The notes below the pieces were generated by a model that worked only from the letters and a program-made list of their open reading frames with translations, had not been told where the DNA came from and did not search any database. Source: CG2-30-58-95 sp964618215 (GTDB lineage: Bacteria; Chloroflexota; Anaerolineae; Anaerolineales; Villigracilaceae). Taken from it: 64,000 nucleotides of DNA. The stretch lies in assembly GCA_964618215.1 (NCBI GenBank), contig CAZTZE010000002.1, positions 1 through 64,000 of the forward strand, read 5' to 3'. The stretch's first letter is position 1; every line of letters begins with the position of its first letter. Shown here in pieces: positions 51,254-60,052 of the stretch. The translations under genes and the position numbers were made by a program.

Positions 51254-52543
51254 CTACTCGGCGGTCGCTCCAGCCAGGATGGGTTCATCGCCGTTATAGT
51301 TCCTTAATTGCGGCCATTTGCGGGAGATCCAGATCACGCCCAGGATGCAGCCGATCCCGCCGCTGACGATGGCCGCCGGCACGCTGAAAACTTGCGCCAC
51401 AATGCCGGCCTCCACTTCGCCCAACTGCGGCCCGCCCTGGAAGAAGATCTGGTTGATACTGGTCATCCGCCCGCGCATGTTATCGGGAGTCTGCAACTGG
51501 CGGATGGTGTTGCGCAGGATGGTGCTGACCGAATCCCCCGCGCCGACCAGGATGAGCGCCAGGAAGGTCAGGATATAGCCAGCCGAGATGCCGGCGATGA
51601 TCGCCTGCGGCCCGGCGCGGTAGCCGAAGCCGAAGAGGATGGTCGCCAGCCCGAACACGGTCACCGAGCCGAGCAGCAGGCGTCCCTGCCGGCGGATGTT
51701 GGTATGCTGCGACAGGATGACACCCGCCGTCACCGCGCCGATGGATTGGGCCGAGGCCAGCCAGCCGTAGGCCACCTCGTTGACGTGCAGGATATCCCTG
51801 GCGACGTATGGCAGCAGGGTGTTTGCTGAGGAGAAGAAGGTGGCGAAGAAATCCAGGATCATGCTGGAGAGGATGATCTGCTGGCGCAGGATGTAGCGAA
51901 TGCCCTCGCGGATGTCGGTCAGGGCGGAGGCCAGATTGCCGAACGCTTTGGTGAGTTGCGGGACGCGGCCCATATAGATTAGGGCGGCGATGACTGCCAG
52001 GAATGACACCGCGTTGATGAGATAAGTGTATTCCTGTCCCCAGTAGCCGATGACCAGTCCGCTCAAGGCCGGGCCGATGATGGAACCGGTGTTCATGGCG
52101 ATGGATTGGAGCGAGAAGGCGCTGGGCAGGTCTTCACGGGGCAGCAGGTTGGGGATGAGCGAGGCGCGCGCCGGCATGTCGAAGGAGATGGCGACCGCCT
52201 GGATGCCGGTCAGGAAATACAGGTGCCAGAGTTGGATACGTCCGGTGAGGGTCAGCAGGCCGAGGGTCAGGGCGACGAGCATGGCGGTCGCCTGCGTGAC
52301 GAAGAGGATGTTACGGCGGTTGTAGCGATCGGCCACCAGTCCACCGATCAGGGAAAATATCAAGATCGGAACGAAGCGGATGGCGCCGATGGCGCTGATG
52401 GCGATGGGCTGGTCGGTCAGCGTGCGCACGTGCCAGAAGAGCGCCCACAACTGCATCTGCGAACCGGAGAGTGAAATCAACATACCCAGCCACAGCATCC
52501 GGTAGCGGCGGTGGCGCAGGGCGGGGGGGATATGAAATGTCAC
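51254..52543 (-). CDS. MFS transporter (EntS/MFS_3-like)
   Basis: 429 residues with 12 helices. LISLSGSQMQLWALFWHVRT near the N-terminus and RFVPILIFSLIGGLVADRYN with RRNILFV fit the MFS_3 enterobactin-exporter-like group. Substrate unknown. Four bases separate it from nadE; its C-terminus (ILAGATAE) coincides with the dispersed CGAAGGCCTACTCGG motif at 51247-51261. Confidence 0.82.
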   Translation of the reverse strand: MTFHIPPALRHRRYRMLWLGMLISLSGSQMQLWALFWHVRTLTDQPIAISAIGAIRFVPILIFSLIGGLVADRYNRRNILFVTQATAMLVALTLGLLTLTGRIQLWHLYFLTGIQAVAISFDMPARASLIPNLLPREDLPSAFSLQSIAMNTGSIIGPALSGLVIGYWGQEYTYLINAVSFLAVIAALIYMGRVPQLTKAFGNLASALTDIREGIRYILRQQIILSSMILDFFATFFSSANTLLPYVARDILHVNEVAYGWLASAQSIGAVTAGVILSQHTNIRRQGRLLLGSVTVFGLATILFGFGYRAGPQAIIAGISAGYILTFLALILVGAGDSVSTILRNTIRQLQTPDNMRGRMTSINQIFFQGGPQLGEVEAGIVAQVFSVPAAIVSGGIGCILGVIWISRKWPQLRNYNGDEPILAGATAE

Positions 52544-52547
52544 TGGA

Positions 52548-53369
52548 TCAGGTTCCCCAATCTCTCAAGTATAGAAAATCATATCCAACTGTACGGCTGG
52601 AAATTTTGGCGACCGGCGGCGGGACGCGCTTAAATTGGTTGCGGCGGATGCGTTCGACCACGCTGCGGACGAACTTTTCAGCGAATCCCGCTTCGACGCA
52701 TTCTTCCGGGCTGTAACGCTGATCCACCAGCAGGTAGAGCAGTTTGTCCACTTCCTCATAGGTGAAGCCGAGTTCGCCCTCGTCGGTCTGACCCTGCCAC
52801 AGGTCGGCGGAGGGGGGCTTGGCGATGATGTCTTCGGGAATATTCAGCGCCCGCGTCAGCTGCCGCACCTGGGTCTTGTACAGGTCGCCAATCGGATTCA
52901 ACGCGCAGGCTGAATCGCCGTAGAGGGTGGTGTAGCCGAGCAGGATCTCGGTCTTGTTGCCCGTGCCGACCACTAATCCCTTGAACGCCTCGGACTGGTC
53001 GTAGGCCACGATCATGCGGGCGCGCGCCATGAGATTCCCTCTCCGCACCTGGGACATCTCCGGCTCACGGGCGATGAGCGGCTCGACCATCTCGGTGATG
53101 GGGATGGTGACGGATTGGGCGCCGAGCCGGTCAATCAGCAGTTGAGCGTGTTCGAGCGAATCTGGCGACGAGGTCTTATAGGGCAAGCGCAGAGCCAGGA
53201 CGTTCTCTGCGCCGAGGGCCTCGACAGCCAATGTGAATGAGACCGCCGAGTCGAGGCCGCCGGAGAGGTTGACCACCGCGCGCGAGTATCCGGCGCGGGT
53301 AATCTCGCTGTGGATGAAGCGCACCAGGATGTTGCGGACGAGGGAGGTGTTGATGGAAAGATCAGTCAT
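52548..53369 (-). CDS. nadE: NAD+ synthase (ammonia-dependent-type)
   Basis: 273 residues. VVNLSGGLDSAVSFTLAVEA is the ATP-pyrophosphatase P-loop; YDQSEAFKGLVVGTGNKTEI and AKPPSADLWQGQTDEGELGF are NadE signatures. It forms NAD from deamido-NAD. The glutaminase domain often fused to NadE is instead encoded separately at 54035-54886, with a VapBC module between the two. The start overlaps the vapC stop (ATGA), so its translation is coupled to the toxin. Confidence 0.92.
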   Translation of the reverse strand: MTDLSINTSLVRNILVRFIHSEITRAGYSRAVVNLSGGLDSAVSFTLAVEALGAENVLALRLPYKTSSPDSLEHAQLLIDRLGAQSVTIPITEMVEPLIAREPEMSQVRRGNLMARARMIVAYDQSEAFKGLVVGTGNKTEILLGYTTLYGDSACALNPIGDLYKTQVRQLTRALNIPEDIIAKPPSADLWQGQTDEGELGFTYEEVDKLLYLLVDQRYSPEECVEAGFAEKFVRSVVERIRRNQFKRVPPPVAKISSRTVGYDFLYLRDWGT

Positions 53370-53767
53370 TTGTATGGGAGAATTTCCATCTCAAATATTC
53401 CAGCCAGCGCTTCATATTCAGGGTCTTTATGGACGAGGATGGCGTTGTTTTGGATTGCGTAGGCAGCAATGACCGCATCAGCAAAGGAAAGCCTGTTTTG
53501 CCCTTTCAATTTTGCTGCCCGCATTAGCAATGCTTCGTTCATTTCCCAAAGGATCTTTGCTGAGGATTGTCTGATCATTGCATATCGTGTTTCAGCCTCA
53601 TGAAATCCACTCTCACGGACGGTCATGTAGAAAACTTCCATCAGGACTGCCCAAGGAAGAAGAACACGCTCTTGATTGAGAATTTCTTCTACACGGTCAG
53701 CGCCTGGCTCTTCCTCTATGTATGCTAACAACGCAGAGGTGTCCAATAGGAAATTATCGCTGTTCAC
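53366..53767 (-). CDS. vapC: PIN-domain toxin VapC
   Basis: 133 residues. FLLDTSALLAYIEEEPGADR gives the first catalytic Asp, and LSFADAVIAAYAIQNNAILV the later Asp, with E in ILNQERVLLPWAVLMEVFYM; a full PIN active site. VapC enzymes cleave tRNA or rRNA. It overlaps vapB upstream by 14 bases and nadE downstream by four. Confidence 0.87.
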   Translation of the reverse strand: MNSDNFLLDTSALLAYIEEEPGADRVEEILNQERVLLPWAVLMEVFYMTVRESGFHEAETRYAMIRQSSAKILWEMNEALLMRAAKLKGQNRLSFADAVIAAYAIQNNAILVHKDPEYEALAGIFEMEILPYK

Positions 53768-53987
53768 GTTCGCGATCTCTCCTGCGCTCTTCCAGCAGCT
53801 TCTCTAACAGGCCTTCTCCTTTTCCACACCCCCGTAATGCGGCGATGGGATCAGCAGGAATAGGAATCAGTTTAATCATCTGGCCGTCATCAAGCCAAAC
53901 AAATTTGTCTCCACCTTTGAAGTTGTGTCGCTTGCGGATTTCTGCTGATAACACAAGCTGTCCGCGTTTTGTCAAGGTTGTTTCCAT
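53754..53987 (-). CDS. vapB: AbrB-type antitoxin VapB
   Basis: 77 residues from ATG 53987 (GGAGG six bases upstream). TTLTKRGQLVLSAEIRKRHN is the swapped-hairpin AbrB DNA-binding domain; the C-terminal helix (GEGLLEKLLEERRRDREREQ) would bind the toxin. Antitoxin-first order. Confidence 0.87.
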   Translation of the reverse strand: METTLTKRGQLVLSAEIRKRHNFKGGDKFVWLDDGQMIKLIPIPADPIAALRGCGKGEGLLEKLLEERRRDREREQR

Positions 53988-54034
53988 TTCATCCTCCACT
54001 GACATTATACAAGACGAATTTCTAATATGCAAGA

Positions 54035-54886
54035 TTAATTTCTCTTTTGCAATACTCTTTGTAATTCCGTCATTACCAATCCCATTTGTTCATCCCGCAG
54101 CAGCGGCAAGCGCGCCCGCGTGCGGCGTAACTGCGCCAGGTCGAGTTCGGCGCAGGTGAGGGCTTCATCATCGTAGGGGCCTTTTGCCAGCAATTTACCA
54201 TCCGGATCATAAACCGTCGCGCCGCCCCAGAAGTTCAGCCCATCCTCGAAGCCGACGCGGTTGGTGTGGGCGAAAAAGGAGGTGAACAGCCCGGCATAGG
54301 TCTGGTTGACGGTCTCGACCCACTTGGCCGAGCCTAACTGTTCGTCCATCACGCCGCGCCCGGGCGAGGCGGAGGTCATCAGGAAAATGTCCGCGCCGTC
54401 CAACCAGAGCAGGTAAGGCGAGGAGAGATGCCAGAAATCCTCGCAGATGAGCAGGCCGGCGCGCCCGAAGCGGGTATCGAAGGCGCGGAATGAATTGCCG
54501 GGCGCGATGAAGCGTTTTTCGTCGAAAAGCCCGTAGGTGGGCAGGTAAACTTTGCGATGCACATGCACCACCTCGCCCTGGGAGAGGTAGGCGGATGAGA
54601 TGTAAAAACGATAACCCTCATCTTCTTCGATGAAACCTATCACCAGATCCAGGTCGCGGCTGGCCTTGAGCAGCGACTTGAAAATGGGATCATCGGCCAC
54701 GGGGCGATGGGCGACAGTGGGGACTAAATCTTGCAGCGCGTAGCCGGTCAGCGAGAGTTCGGGGAAAACGAGCAGGTCGGCTTTTTCTGATTTTGCTTGC
54801 CGAATGTAATCAAGGTGTTTTTCAAGGTTGGATTCGACATCCCCCAGTTTGGTTGTGATTTGGGCGAGGGCTAAGGTTAGTCGCAT
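54035..54886 (-). CDS. Carbon-nitrogen hydrolase (NadE-type glutaminase partner)
   Basis: 283 residues. Catalytic Glu (LLVFPELSLTGYALQDL), Lys (HRKVYLPTYGLFDEKR) and Cys (GLLICEDFWHLS) are all present. The TGYALQDL and YLPTYGLFDE phrases are those of the amidase domain of glutamine-dependent NAD synthetases. A split NadE partner is therefore likely, with this protein releasing ammonia for the synthetase encoded 0.7 kb downstream on the same strand. Confidence 0.85.
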   Translation of the reverse strand: MRLTLALAQITTKLGDVESNLEKHLDYIRQAKSEKADLLVFPELSLTGYALQDLVPTVAHRPVADDPIFKSLLKASRDLDLVIGFIEEDEGYRFYISSAYLSQGEVVHVHRKVYLPTYGLFDEKRFIAPGNSFRAFDTRFGRAGLLICEDFWHLSSPYLLWLDGADIFLMTSASPGRGVMDEQLGSAKWVETVNQTYAGLFTSFFAHTNRVGFEDGLNFWGGATVYDPDGKLLAKGPYDDEALTCAELDLAQLRRTRARLPLLRDEQMGLVMTELQRVLQKRN

Positions 54887-54956
54887 AGTCTCGTAGTCGC
54901 GTGGTCTAATTACGCTTTACGTTTTACTCGTTGCGCTTATCTTACCATAAACAAGA

Positions 54957-54987
54957 GACCCTAAAGATTTCCAAAACCTTCAGGGTC
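54957..54987. repeat. Short REP hairpin of the GACCCTAAAG family
   Basis: GACCCTAAAGATTTCC and AACCTTCAGGGTC arms, two mismatches. In the gap between tRNA-Ser and the amidase gene. Confidence 0.65.
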
Positions 54988-54993
54988 TTTCAG

Positions 54994-55080
54994 CGGAGAG
55001 GGTGGGATTCGAACCCACGGTGACCCGAAAGCCACAACGGTTTTCGAGACCGTCCCATTCAACCACTCTGGCACCTCTCC
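54994..55080 (-). tRNA. tRNA-Ser (anticodon CGA)
   Basis: 87 bases. Acceptor GGAGAGG pairs with CCTCTCC; the anticodon loop CTCGAAA gives anticodon CGA (reads UCG); a long variable arm (GTGGCTTTCGGGTCACC region) as in class II tRNAs, then the T-arm GTGGGTTCGAATCCCAC. CCA is not encoded. Confidence 0.93.
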
Positions 55081-55128
55081 GGGTAGAGCGAATTGGTAAT
55101 TCGCTCCACGTGCGGGCGGAATTATATC

Positions 55129-56526
55129 CTAAATCTCGACGCTCGCGTGCCAATCCGGGTAGACGGCTTGCTTTAGGCCGCGCTTTGCCAGGCGTTCCAT
55201 CAGGGCAGTGGCGGCTCTCTCCTCGCCGTGGACCAGGAAGACTTGCCTGGCCTGATCCTTGACAGACATGGCGTAGTCAATCAAAAGTGTCTGGCCGGCG
55301 TGGGCCGAAAGTCCGCCAATCGTGGCGACCTCGGCGCGGCTATGAAAGACCTCTCCGAATATCCTGACCTTTTTCTCGCGGTCGGCCAGGCGACGCCCCA
55401 GCGTGTAAGGCGCCTGCCAGGAGACGATCAAGATCACGTTGCGCGGGTCTTCGATGTTGTTGCGTAAGTGGTGTAAGATGCGCCCCGTTTCGGCCATGCC
55501 GGAGGCGGAGATGATAATCAGCGGCCCTTTGCGCTCGTTGATTGCTTTGGATTCTTCCACAGAGTGGGTGTAAGTGAGCTGTTTGAATTCCAGCGCAGGG
55601 TGCTTTTGTGTGCGGATGAAATCGTGGGTTTCCTTATCGAAGCACTCCGGGTGCTGGACAAAGACTTCCGTGGCGTGGACCGCCAGCGGACTGTCAACAT
55701 ATACCGGCACAGACGGGATGCTGCCCTCGGCGATCATCTCGTTCAGGAAATAGACCAGCTCTTGTGTGCGCCCCACGGCAAAGGATGGGATGATGACTTT
55801 GCCGCCGCGCTCGACCGTGCGCTTGATCACCTCCCGAAGTTCATCGTAGGCGGCCCGGATATCTTCGTGCGGTTTGTCGCCGTATGTACATTCCATCATC
55901 AGGTAGTCCACTTTACCGTGGGGAAGGATAGGATCGCGCAGCAAAGGTAGATCATAGCGACCAATATCACCAGAGAACCAGAGATTCACTTTCCGGCCTT
56001 TTTCCTCGACTTCCAGCGAGATACCCGCCGAACCGAGGATGTGACCGGCCTCTACGAACCGGACGATCACGCCGGGTACAGGCTCGAACGGTTCGTCGTA
56101 GGATACGGGTCTGAAGTATTGCGTCACCTCGGCCGCGTCCTGGCTGGTATAGAGCGGCTCGACCGGCGGCTCGCCGCGCTTGGCGCGCTTTTTGTTCACA
56201 AATCTGGCATCCGCTTCCTGGATGTGGCCCGAGTCACGCAACATGATGTCGGCCAGGTGAACGGTGGCTGGCGTGGCATAGATTGGGTTGCTGAAGCCCT
56301 GTTTGACCAGATTGGGCAGGTTGCCGCTGTGGTCAATGTGGGCATGCGACAACATGACGGCATCCACGCTGCCTGGCGCGAAGGAGAAATTTTGGTTGCG
56401 CTCGTAAGTATCACGCCGGCGACCCTGGAAAAGGCCACATTCCAGTAACAGCCGGAAACCGTTGATTTCGAGCAAATGTTGAGAACCGGTTACGGTGCGC
56501 GCCGCGCCGTTGAAATGGATGCGCAT
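55129..56526 (-). CDS. Beta-CASP metallo-beta-lactamase RNA nuclease
   Basis: 465 residues. MLSHAHIDHSGNLPNLVKQG is the HxHxDH metal motif; the beta-CASP insert has VDSPLAVHATEVF, HPALEF, ISASGMAETGRILHHLRN, and the RMMBL tail has GGLSAHAGQTLLIDY and VFLVHGEE. It is the CPSF73/RNase-J-like exonuclease group of YSH1 type. It likely trims RNA ends. Ordinary length and all ligands present. Confidence 0.9.
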   Translation of the reverse strand: MRIHFNGAARTVTGSQHLLEINGFRLLLECGLFQGRRRDTYERNQNFSFAPGSVDAVMLSHAHIDHSGNLPNLVKQGFSNPIYATPATVHLADIMLRDSGHIQEADARFVNKKRAKRGEPPVEPLYTSQDAAEVTQYFRPVSYDEPFEPVPGVIVRFVEAGHILGSAGISLEVEEKGRKVNLWFSGDIGRYDLPLLRDPILPHGKVDYLMMECTYGDKPHEDIRAAYDELREVIKRTVERGGKVIIPSFAVGRTQELVYFLNEMIAEGSIPSVPVYVDSPLAVHATEVFVQHPECFDKETHDFIRTQKHPALEFKQLTYTHSVEESKAINERKGPLIIISASGMAETGRILHHLRNNIEDPRNVILIVSWQAPYTLGRRLADREKKVRIFGEVFHSRAEVATIGGLSAHAGQTLLIDYAMSVKDQARQVFLVHGEERAATALMERLAKRGLKQAVYPDWHASVEI

Positions 56527-56535
56527 GGGGAGCCT

Positions 56536-57660
56536 CTATTTTTTCAGAAGTTCTAAAATCTTATCGCCGTACATTTCGATCCGCCAGGGCGAGTCGGGCA
56601 TCAACTTTGCCAACGCCGCTATATCTTGTGGATTCGCCTCGGCGATGGCTTGCATGAACGGACGCGGCAAGACGACGTCCGATTCGACGCCCAGCCTTTC
56701 TGCGACGTTTTTCCGCCAGTGGCGCAGGGCGTCCAATCGCTTTACCAACGCCTCGTCCGGGCGAGGTGAGTCAGGTCGTAGCAGCGGCTTGGCCTGCAAA
56801 CCGCGCCGGATGGCTTTGAGCATATCGCTGGCGAAGAGATCAATCTGCCGCCGGCTCACCCCGAGAGCTTCCAGATCCGCGTATGTTTGTGGGGCGGTTT
56901 GGGCAAGCATTATCAGGATTTTATGGCTGACGATCTTGAAGACCGGGCGATTCATGCGTTGCGCCTGGGACTCACGCCAGGCGCAAAGTTCCTGGAGGAG
57001 GGCCAACTCTCTGGAAGTGAGATTCTGCGTCCCGCTGAGGCGTTGCCAGGCGGCGCAGCCATTTTCAGCGCGGCCGTTCACCTTGGCGATACGGCCAAAT
57101 TCCTCGCGCGCCAGGATCAGACGGTCATTCACTTCCAATTCGGCTTGCAGCAGATCGTGAAGAGCCAGAAGATAATGCGTGTCCAGCCGGGCATAATTGA
57201 TCAGCTCAGATGGGAGAGGACGCTGCCCCCAGTTGGCCTTTTGGAAACGTTTATTCACGATCACGCCGAACTTTTCAGCCAGGATGCTATCCAGACCCAC
57301 CTGTTGATATCCCAAAATTCGTGTTGCCTGCATCGTATCGAACAGGTTGGCAAAAATGAAACCGAAGTCGCGCTTCAGGGTGATGACATCGTACTCGGCT
57401 GCGTGAAATATTTTCTCGATCTCTGGATTGGCAAAAATGGGCGCCAGTAGGGAAAGGTCGTCTAAAGCCAGCGGGTCTACCAGGTAATCTGTCTCAGGCG
57501 TGGAAAACTGGATCAGGCAAACTTGCTCGCGGTAGACGTACAGGCTGTTGGATTCGGTATCCACCGCAATGCGCGCTTGTCGCGTCAACTCGCCAGCCAG
57601 TTTGTGTAAAGCGGTTGGTGTGGCGATCCAAACAGGTGGTTGGAGTGGATTTGACGGCAT
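56536..57660 (-). CDS. rnd: RNase D-type 3'-5' exonuclease
   Basis: 374 residues from ATG 57660; a longer in-frame start at 57720 is made of ACGTTTTACG repeats (FHVSRFTFYVLRLTSY) and is rejected. DEDDy exonuclease motifs: IAVDTESNSLYVYREQVCLI, IFHAAEYDVITLKRDFG and YARLDTHYLLALHDLL (Tyr-containing Exo III). A C-terminal HRDC-like helical region occurs near 210-280. Matures tRNA and other stable RNA 3' ends. Confidence 0.9.
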   Translation of the reverse strand: MPSNPLQPPVWIATPTALHKLAGELTRQARIAVDTESNSLYVYREQVCLIQFSTPETDYLVDPLALDDLSLLAPIFANPEIEKIFHAAEYDVITLKRDFGFIFANLFDTMQATRILGYQQVGLDSILAEKFGVIVNKRFQKANWGQRPLPSELINYARLDTHYLLALHDLLQAELEVNDRLILAREEFGRIAKVNGRAENGCAAWQRLSGTQNLTSRELALLQELCAWRESQAQRMNRPVFKIVSHKILIMLAQTAPQTYADLEALGVSRRQIDLFASDMLKAIRRGLQAKPLLRPDSPRPDEALVKRLDALRHWRKNVAERLGVESDVVLPRPFMQAIAEANPQDIAALAKLMPDSPWRIEMYGDKILELLKK

Positions 57661-57674
57661 GGGGTCATTATAAG

Positions 57675-57782
57675 ACGTTAATCGTAAAACGTAAAACGTA
57701 AAACGCGAAACATGAAACATAAAACGTGAAACGTAATAGGTAAGACCGGTATGTTACGTTTTACGCAGTACGTATTACGCAT
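57675..57782. repeat. ACGTTTTACG simple-repeat tract
   Basis: Degenerate CGTAAAACGTAAAACG units in a row, also at 54911-54928 and 58399-58449. Intergenic and AT-rich against a GC-rich background. It contributes the false N-terminus of rnd. Confidence 0.75.
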
Positions 57783-57876
57783 TATAGTATTACTCTTGAA
57801 AAACTATCACAATCGCGAAGATTTTGTAGCGCGATATTCATATCGCCATTTGGTTGCGGAATGAATTCCGCGTTAC
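57783..57876 (-). repeat. Dispersed repeat, copy B
   Basis: Inverse copy of the element at 32671-32770, 94 bp; in its own orientation it begins GTAACGCGG and ends AATACTATA. Over 90 percent identical apart from a six-base length difference in the central part. Confidence 0.85.
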
Positions 57877-57893
57877 GCATTACGTTTTACACA

Positions 57894-58337
57894 TTACGTT
57901 TTCGAATCGCGTATTTTTTCCATCACCAGCGCATTTCCCCCATCGTCGTAGTACTTCTGCCAGGTATCAACCGCTAGATACCCCTCGCCTTGATAAAGCC
58001 GTATGGCGGCCTGGTTTGAAGTCCGCACGCACAGGCGGATGCGCGGCTGGTTTACACGGCCTTCGCATTCGAGTAACAAGGCTCTGGCTACCCCCTTCCG
58101 CCGGTATTCTGGCAAGACACCCAGCGTTGCAATCCAGGCCAGCCCTTCAAATGGACGCGGGTCGCCGGCGATGAAGCCGATCATCTTCTGGTCGTTGACT
58201 GCTTTCAGGCGGATGACATCGGAATAGGTCAAAACCGCAACCAGGTCCAGGAGCGGCCAGGCGTCCTGCAAAAAGCAAGCATGTTCGAGGCGGCGCAGTC
58301 CGCCGAGGTCGCGGAGAGAAGCGGGAAGGATGTCCAT
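57894..58337 (-). CDS. GNAT acetyltransferase (RimI-like)
   Basis: 147 residues. Acetyl-CoA-binding motif VLPEYRRKGVARALLLECEG and C-terminal LCVRTSNQAAIRLYQGEGY and VDTWQKYY fit RimI-type N-terminal acetyltransferases. Substrate not established. Followed by a repeat copy, preceded by a terminator-like hairpin. Confidence 0.78.
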   Translation of the reverse strand: MDILPASLRDLGGLRRLEHACFLQDAWPLLDLVAVLTYSDVIRLKAVNDQKMIGFIAGDPRPFEGLAWIATLGVLPEYRRKGVARALLLECEGRVNQPRIRLCVRTSNQAAIRLYQGEGYLAVDTWQKYYDDGGNALVMEKIRDSKT

Positions 58338-58371
58338 AAAGGCAGAATTGTGAAGGCGGAAGGATGAAGAA

Positions 58372-58394
58372 GCCTCCCGTGATTTTCGGGAGGC
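58372..58394. terminator. Hairpin terminator after slipin gene
   Basis: GCCTCCCG and CGGGAGGC around TGATTTT; followed by TTCTTC on the minus strand. Lies 52 bases beyond the slipin gene stop. Confidence 0.65.
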
Positions 58395-58446
58395 CTCTAT
58401 TTTATTACGTTTTACGCATTACGCATTACGTTTTACGCTTTACGTT

Positions 58447-59346
58447 TTACTTCTCCTTCCCTTTGACAAAATTCTCGATCATGCTGGTGAATTCCATCGG
58501 GAAGATGAACTTGGTCGAGGCGCCCTGGCCGAGATCCTTGAGCGTCTCGAAGTATTGCAGGGTCATGGTTTTTTGGTCAACTATCTTGGCAGCGGCAAAG
58601 ATCTTTTCCAGCGCGCCAGAGTAACCTTCGGCTTTAAGTACCTGGGCCTGTTTTTGGCCTTCGGCTTCCAGGATGGCGGCCTGCCTCTGGCCTTCGGCCA
58701 TGAGGATGGCGGCCTGTTTCTCGCCTTCGGCTACGTTGATGGCCGCCTCGCGCGTACCGGTCGACTCGGTCACCACCGCGCGGCGGATGCGCTCGGCGGA
58801 CATCTGGCGGTTCATCGCGTCCTGCACATCGCGCGGCGGGACGATCTCGCGGATCTCGACATTGGTCACCTTCACGCCCCAGCGCTCAGTGACTTCGTCC
58901 AGGCGGGTGCGCAGCATGGTGTTGATATGCTCGCGCTCCGAAAGGGCGTCGTCCAGCGAGATGCCGCCGATGACGGCGCGCAGCGTTGTGGTGGCGATAC
59001 CGGCAGCAGACAGCTCGAAATTCGCCACTTGCAGTACCGACTGGGCCGGGTCGAGTACCTTGAAGTACCAGATGAAATCAATCGCGATACCGGCGTTGTC
59101 TTTGGTGATGGCGGTCTGGTGCGGCACCTCGCGCACCTGCTCGCGCAGGTCCACTTTCACGGCGCGGTCAATCACCGGGATCAGGATGATCAGGCCCGGG
59201 CCTTTCGCCCCGACACAGCGGCCCAAGCGGAAGACGACCAGCCGCTGGTATTCGTTGACGATGCGGATGGCGTTGGCCAGGAATATCACCAGCACCACGA
59301 CAACAAAGGCAACTACACAGAGAACGGATGTTGTTATTTCTGCCAT
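58447..59346 (-). CDS. SPFH/Band 7 protein (slipin)
   Basis: 299 residues from ATG 59346 (AAGGAGG upstream). One N-terminal membrane helix (VLCVVAFVVVVLVIFLANAI), the Band 7 domain (RIVNEYQRLVVFRLGRCVGA), and a long Ala/Glu/Gln coiled coil with AAILMAEGQRQAAILEAEGQ repeats. The slipins form membrane oligomers, and NfeD is their usual partner, here the gene directly upstream (31 bases). Confidence 0.9.
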   Translation of the reverse strand: MAEITTSVLCVVAFVVVVLVIFLANAIRIVNEYQRLVVFRLGRCVGAKGPGLIILIPVIDRAVKVDLREQVREVPHQTAITKDNAGIAIDFIWYFKVLDPAQSVLQVANFELSAAGIATTTLRAVIGGISLDDALSEREHINTMLRTRLDEVTERWGVKVTNVEIREIVPPRDVQDAMNRQMSAERIRRAVVTESTGTREAAINVAEGEKQAAILMAEGQRQAAILEAEGQKQAQVLKAEGYSGALEKIFAAAKIVDQKTMTLQYFETLKDLGQGASTKFIFPMEFTSMIENFVKGKEK

Positions 59347-59377
59347 TCTTTCCTCCTTCGACTTGAATATGGATCGG

Positions 59378-59983
59378 TTATTTTGCTGACTGGTCGTCAC
59401 GCTCGACGACCAGAACGAATCCCTCGCGGCCAAGCACACGGATGTGGCTTCCGGCTGGAATGGATTTCTCGCTGTGGGCAGTCCAAAGTTCACCGGCCAC
59501 CTGGACTGAGCCTTCAATATGGATCGCGCTCTTGGCCTCGCCCGTCTGGCCGATCAATGCGCTCAGGTCGTGACTCGGGCGCGAGTGCATGGCTTGGGTT
59601 GTTTTCAGGATGACAAACCAGACGAATCCGCCAGACAGGATGGAGACAACGGCTGCCAACCAGGGGTTGACTGCCGGCCGGAAGCCGCTGGATGGGAAGA
59701 GATACACCGAGCCGACGATCAGCATCAGGATGCTGAGGGCGAGGTAAATCTCGCGCTTTGGCCTGCGGATGGCGAAGACGAATGGCACCAGGCTCGACAC
59801 CAGGATAATGAGCGCCCAAAGATTGAAGGACAGGTAATAGACGGTGTATCCGGCCAGAACCAGGGTGAATAATGCGCCGATCTCCAACATGCCTGTGCCT
59901 GGAGTGACAATGGCCAGCAGGATCAGGACGGAGCCGAGCACCAGCATCACATAGGCAACATTCGGATCTAACATGAAATTCAT
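59378..59983 (-). CDS. NfeD family membrane protein
   Basis: 201 residues. Four or five membrane helices (LVLGSVLILLAIVTPGTGML) and a C-terminal OB-fold (ALIGQTGEAKSAIHIEGSVQ, AGSHIRVLGREGFVLVVE), the NfeD domain that contacts slipin. ATG 59983 has AAAGGA at seven bases; a start at 59989 is possible. First gene of the pair. Confidence 0.87.
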   Translation of the reverse strand: MNFMLDPNVAYVMLVLGSVLILLAIVTPGTGMLEIGALFTLVLAGYTVYYLSFNLWALIILVSSLVPFVFAIRRPKREIYLALSILMLIVGSVYLFPSSGFRPAVNPWLAAVVSILSGGFVWFVILKTTQAMHSRPSHDLSALIGQTGEAKSAIHIEGSVQVAGELWTAHSEKSIPAGSHIRVLGREGFVLVVERDDQSAK

Positions 59984-60052
59984 AGCCATTCCTTTCTTTG
60001 AAGCGCCAAGAACATTATACAACAATTTGCGGTATCAAGACTACCGAAGTCT

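Noticed and set aside
54035..54886. Stand-alone nitrilase unrelated to NAD synthesis
   Set aside because: Its motifs are those of the NadE amidase domain and nadE follows on the same strand.
56536..57720. RNase D starting at 57720
   Set aside because: The extra 20 codons are ACGTTTTACG repeats without a ribosome site.
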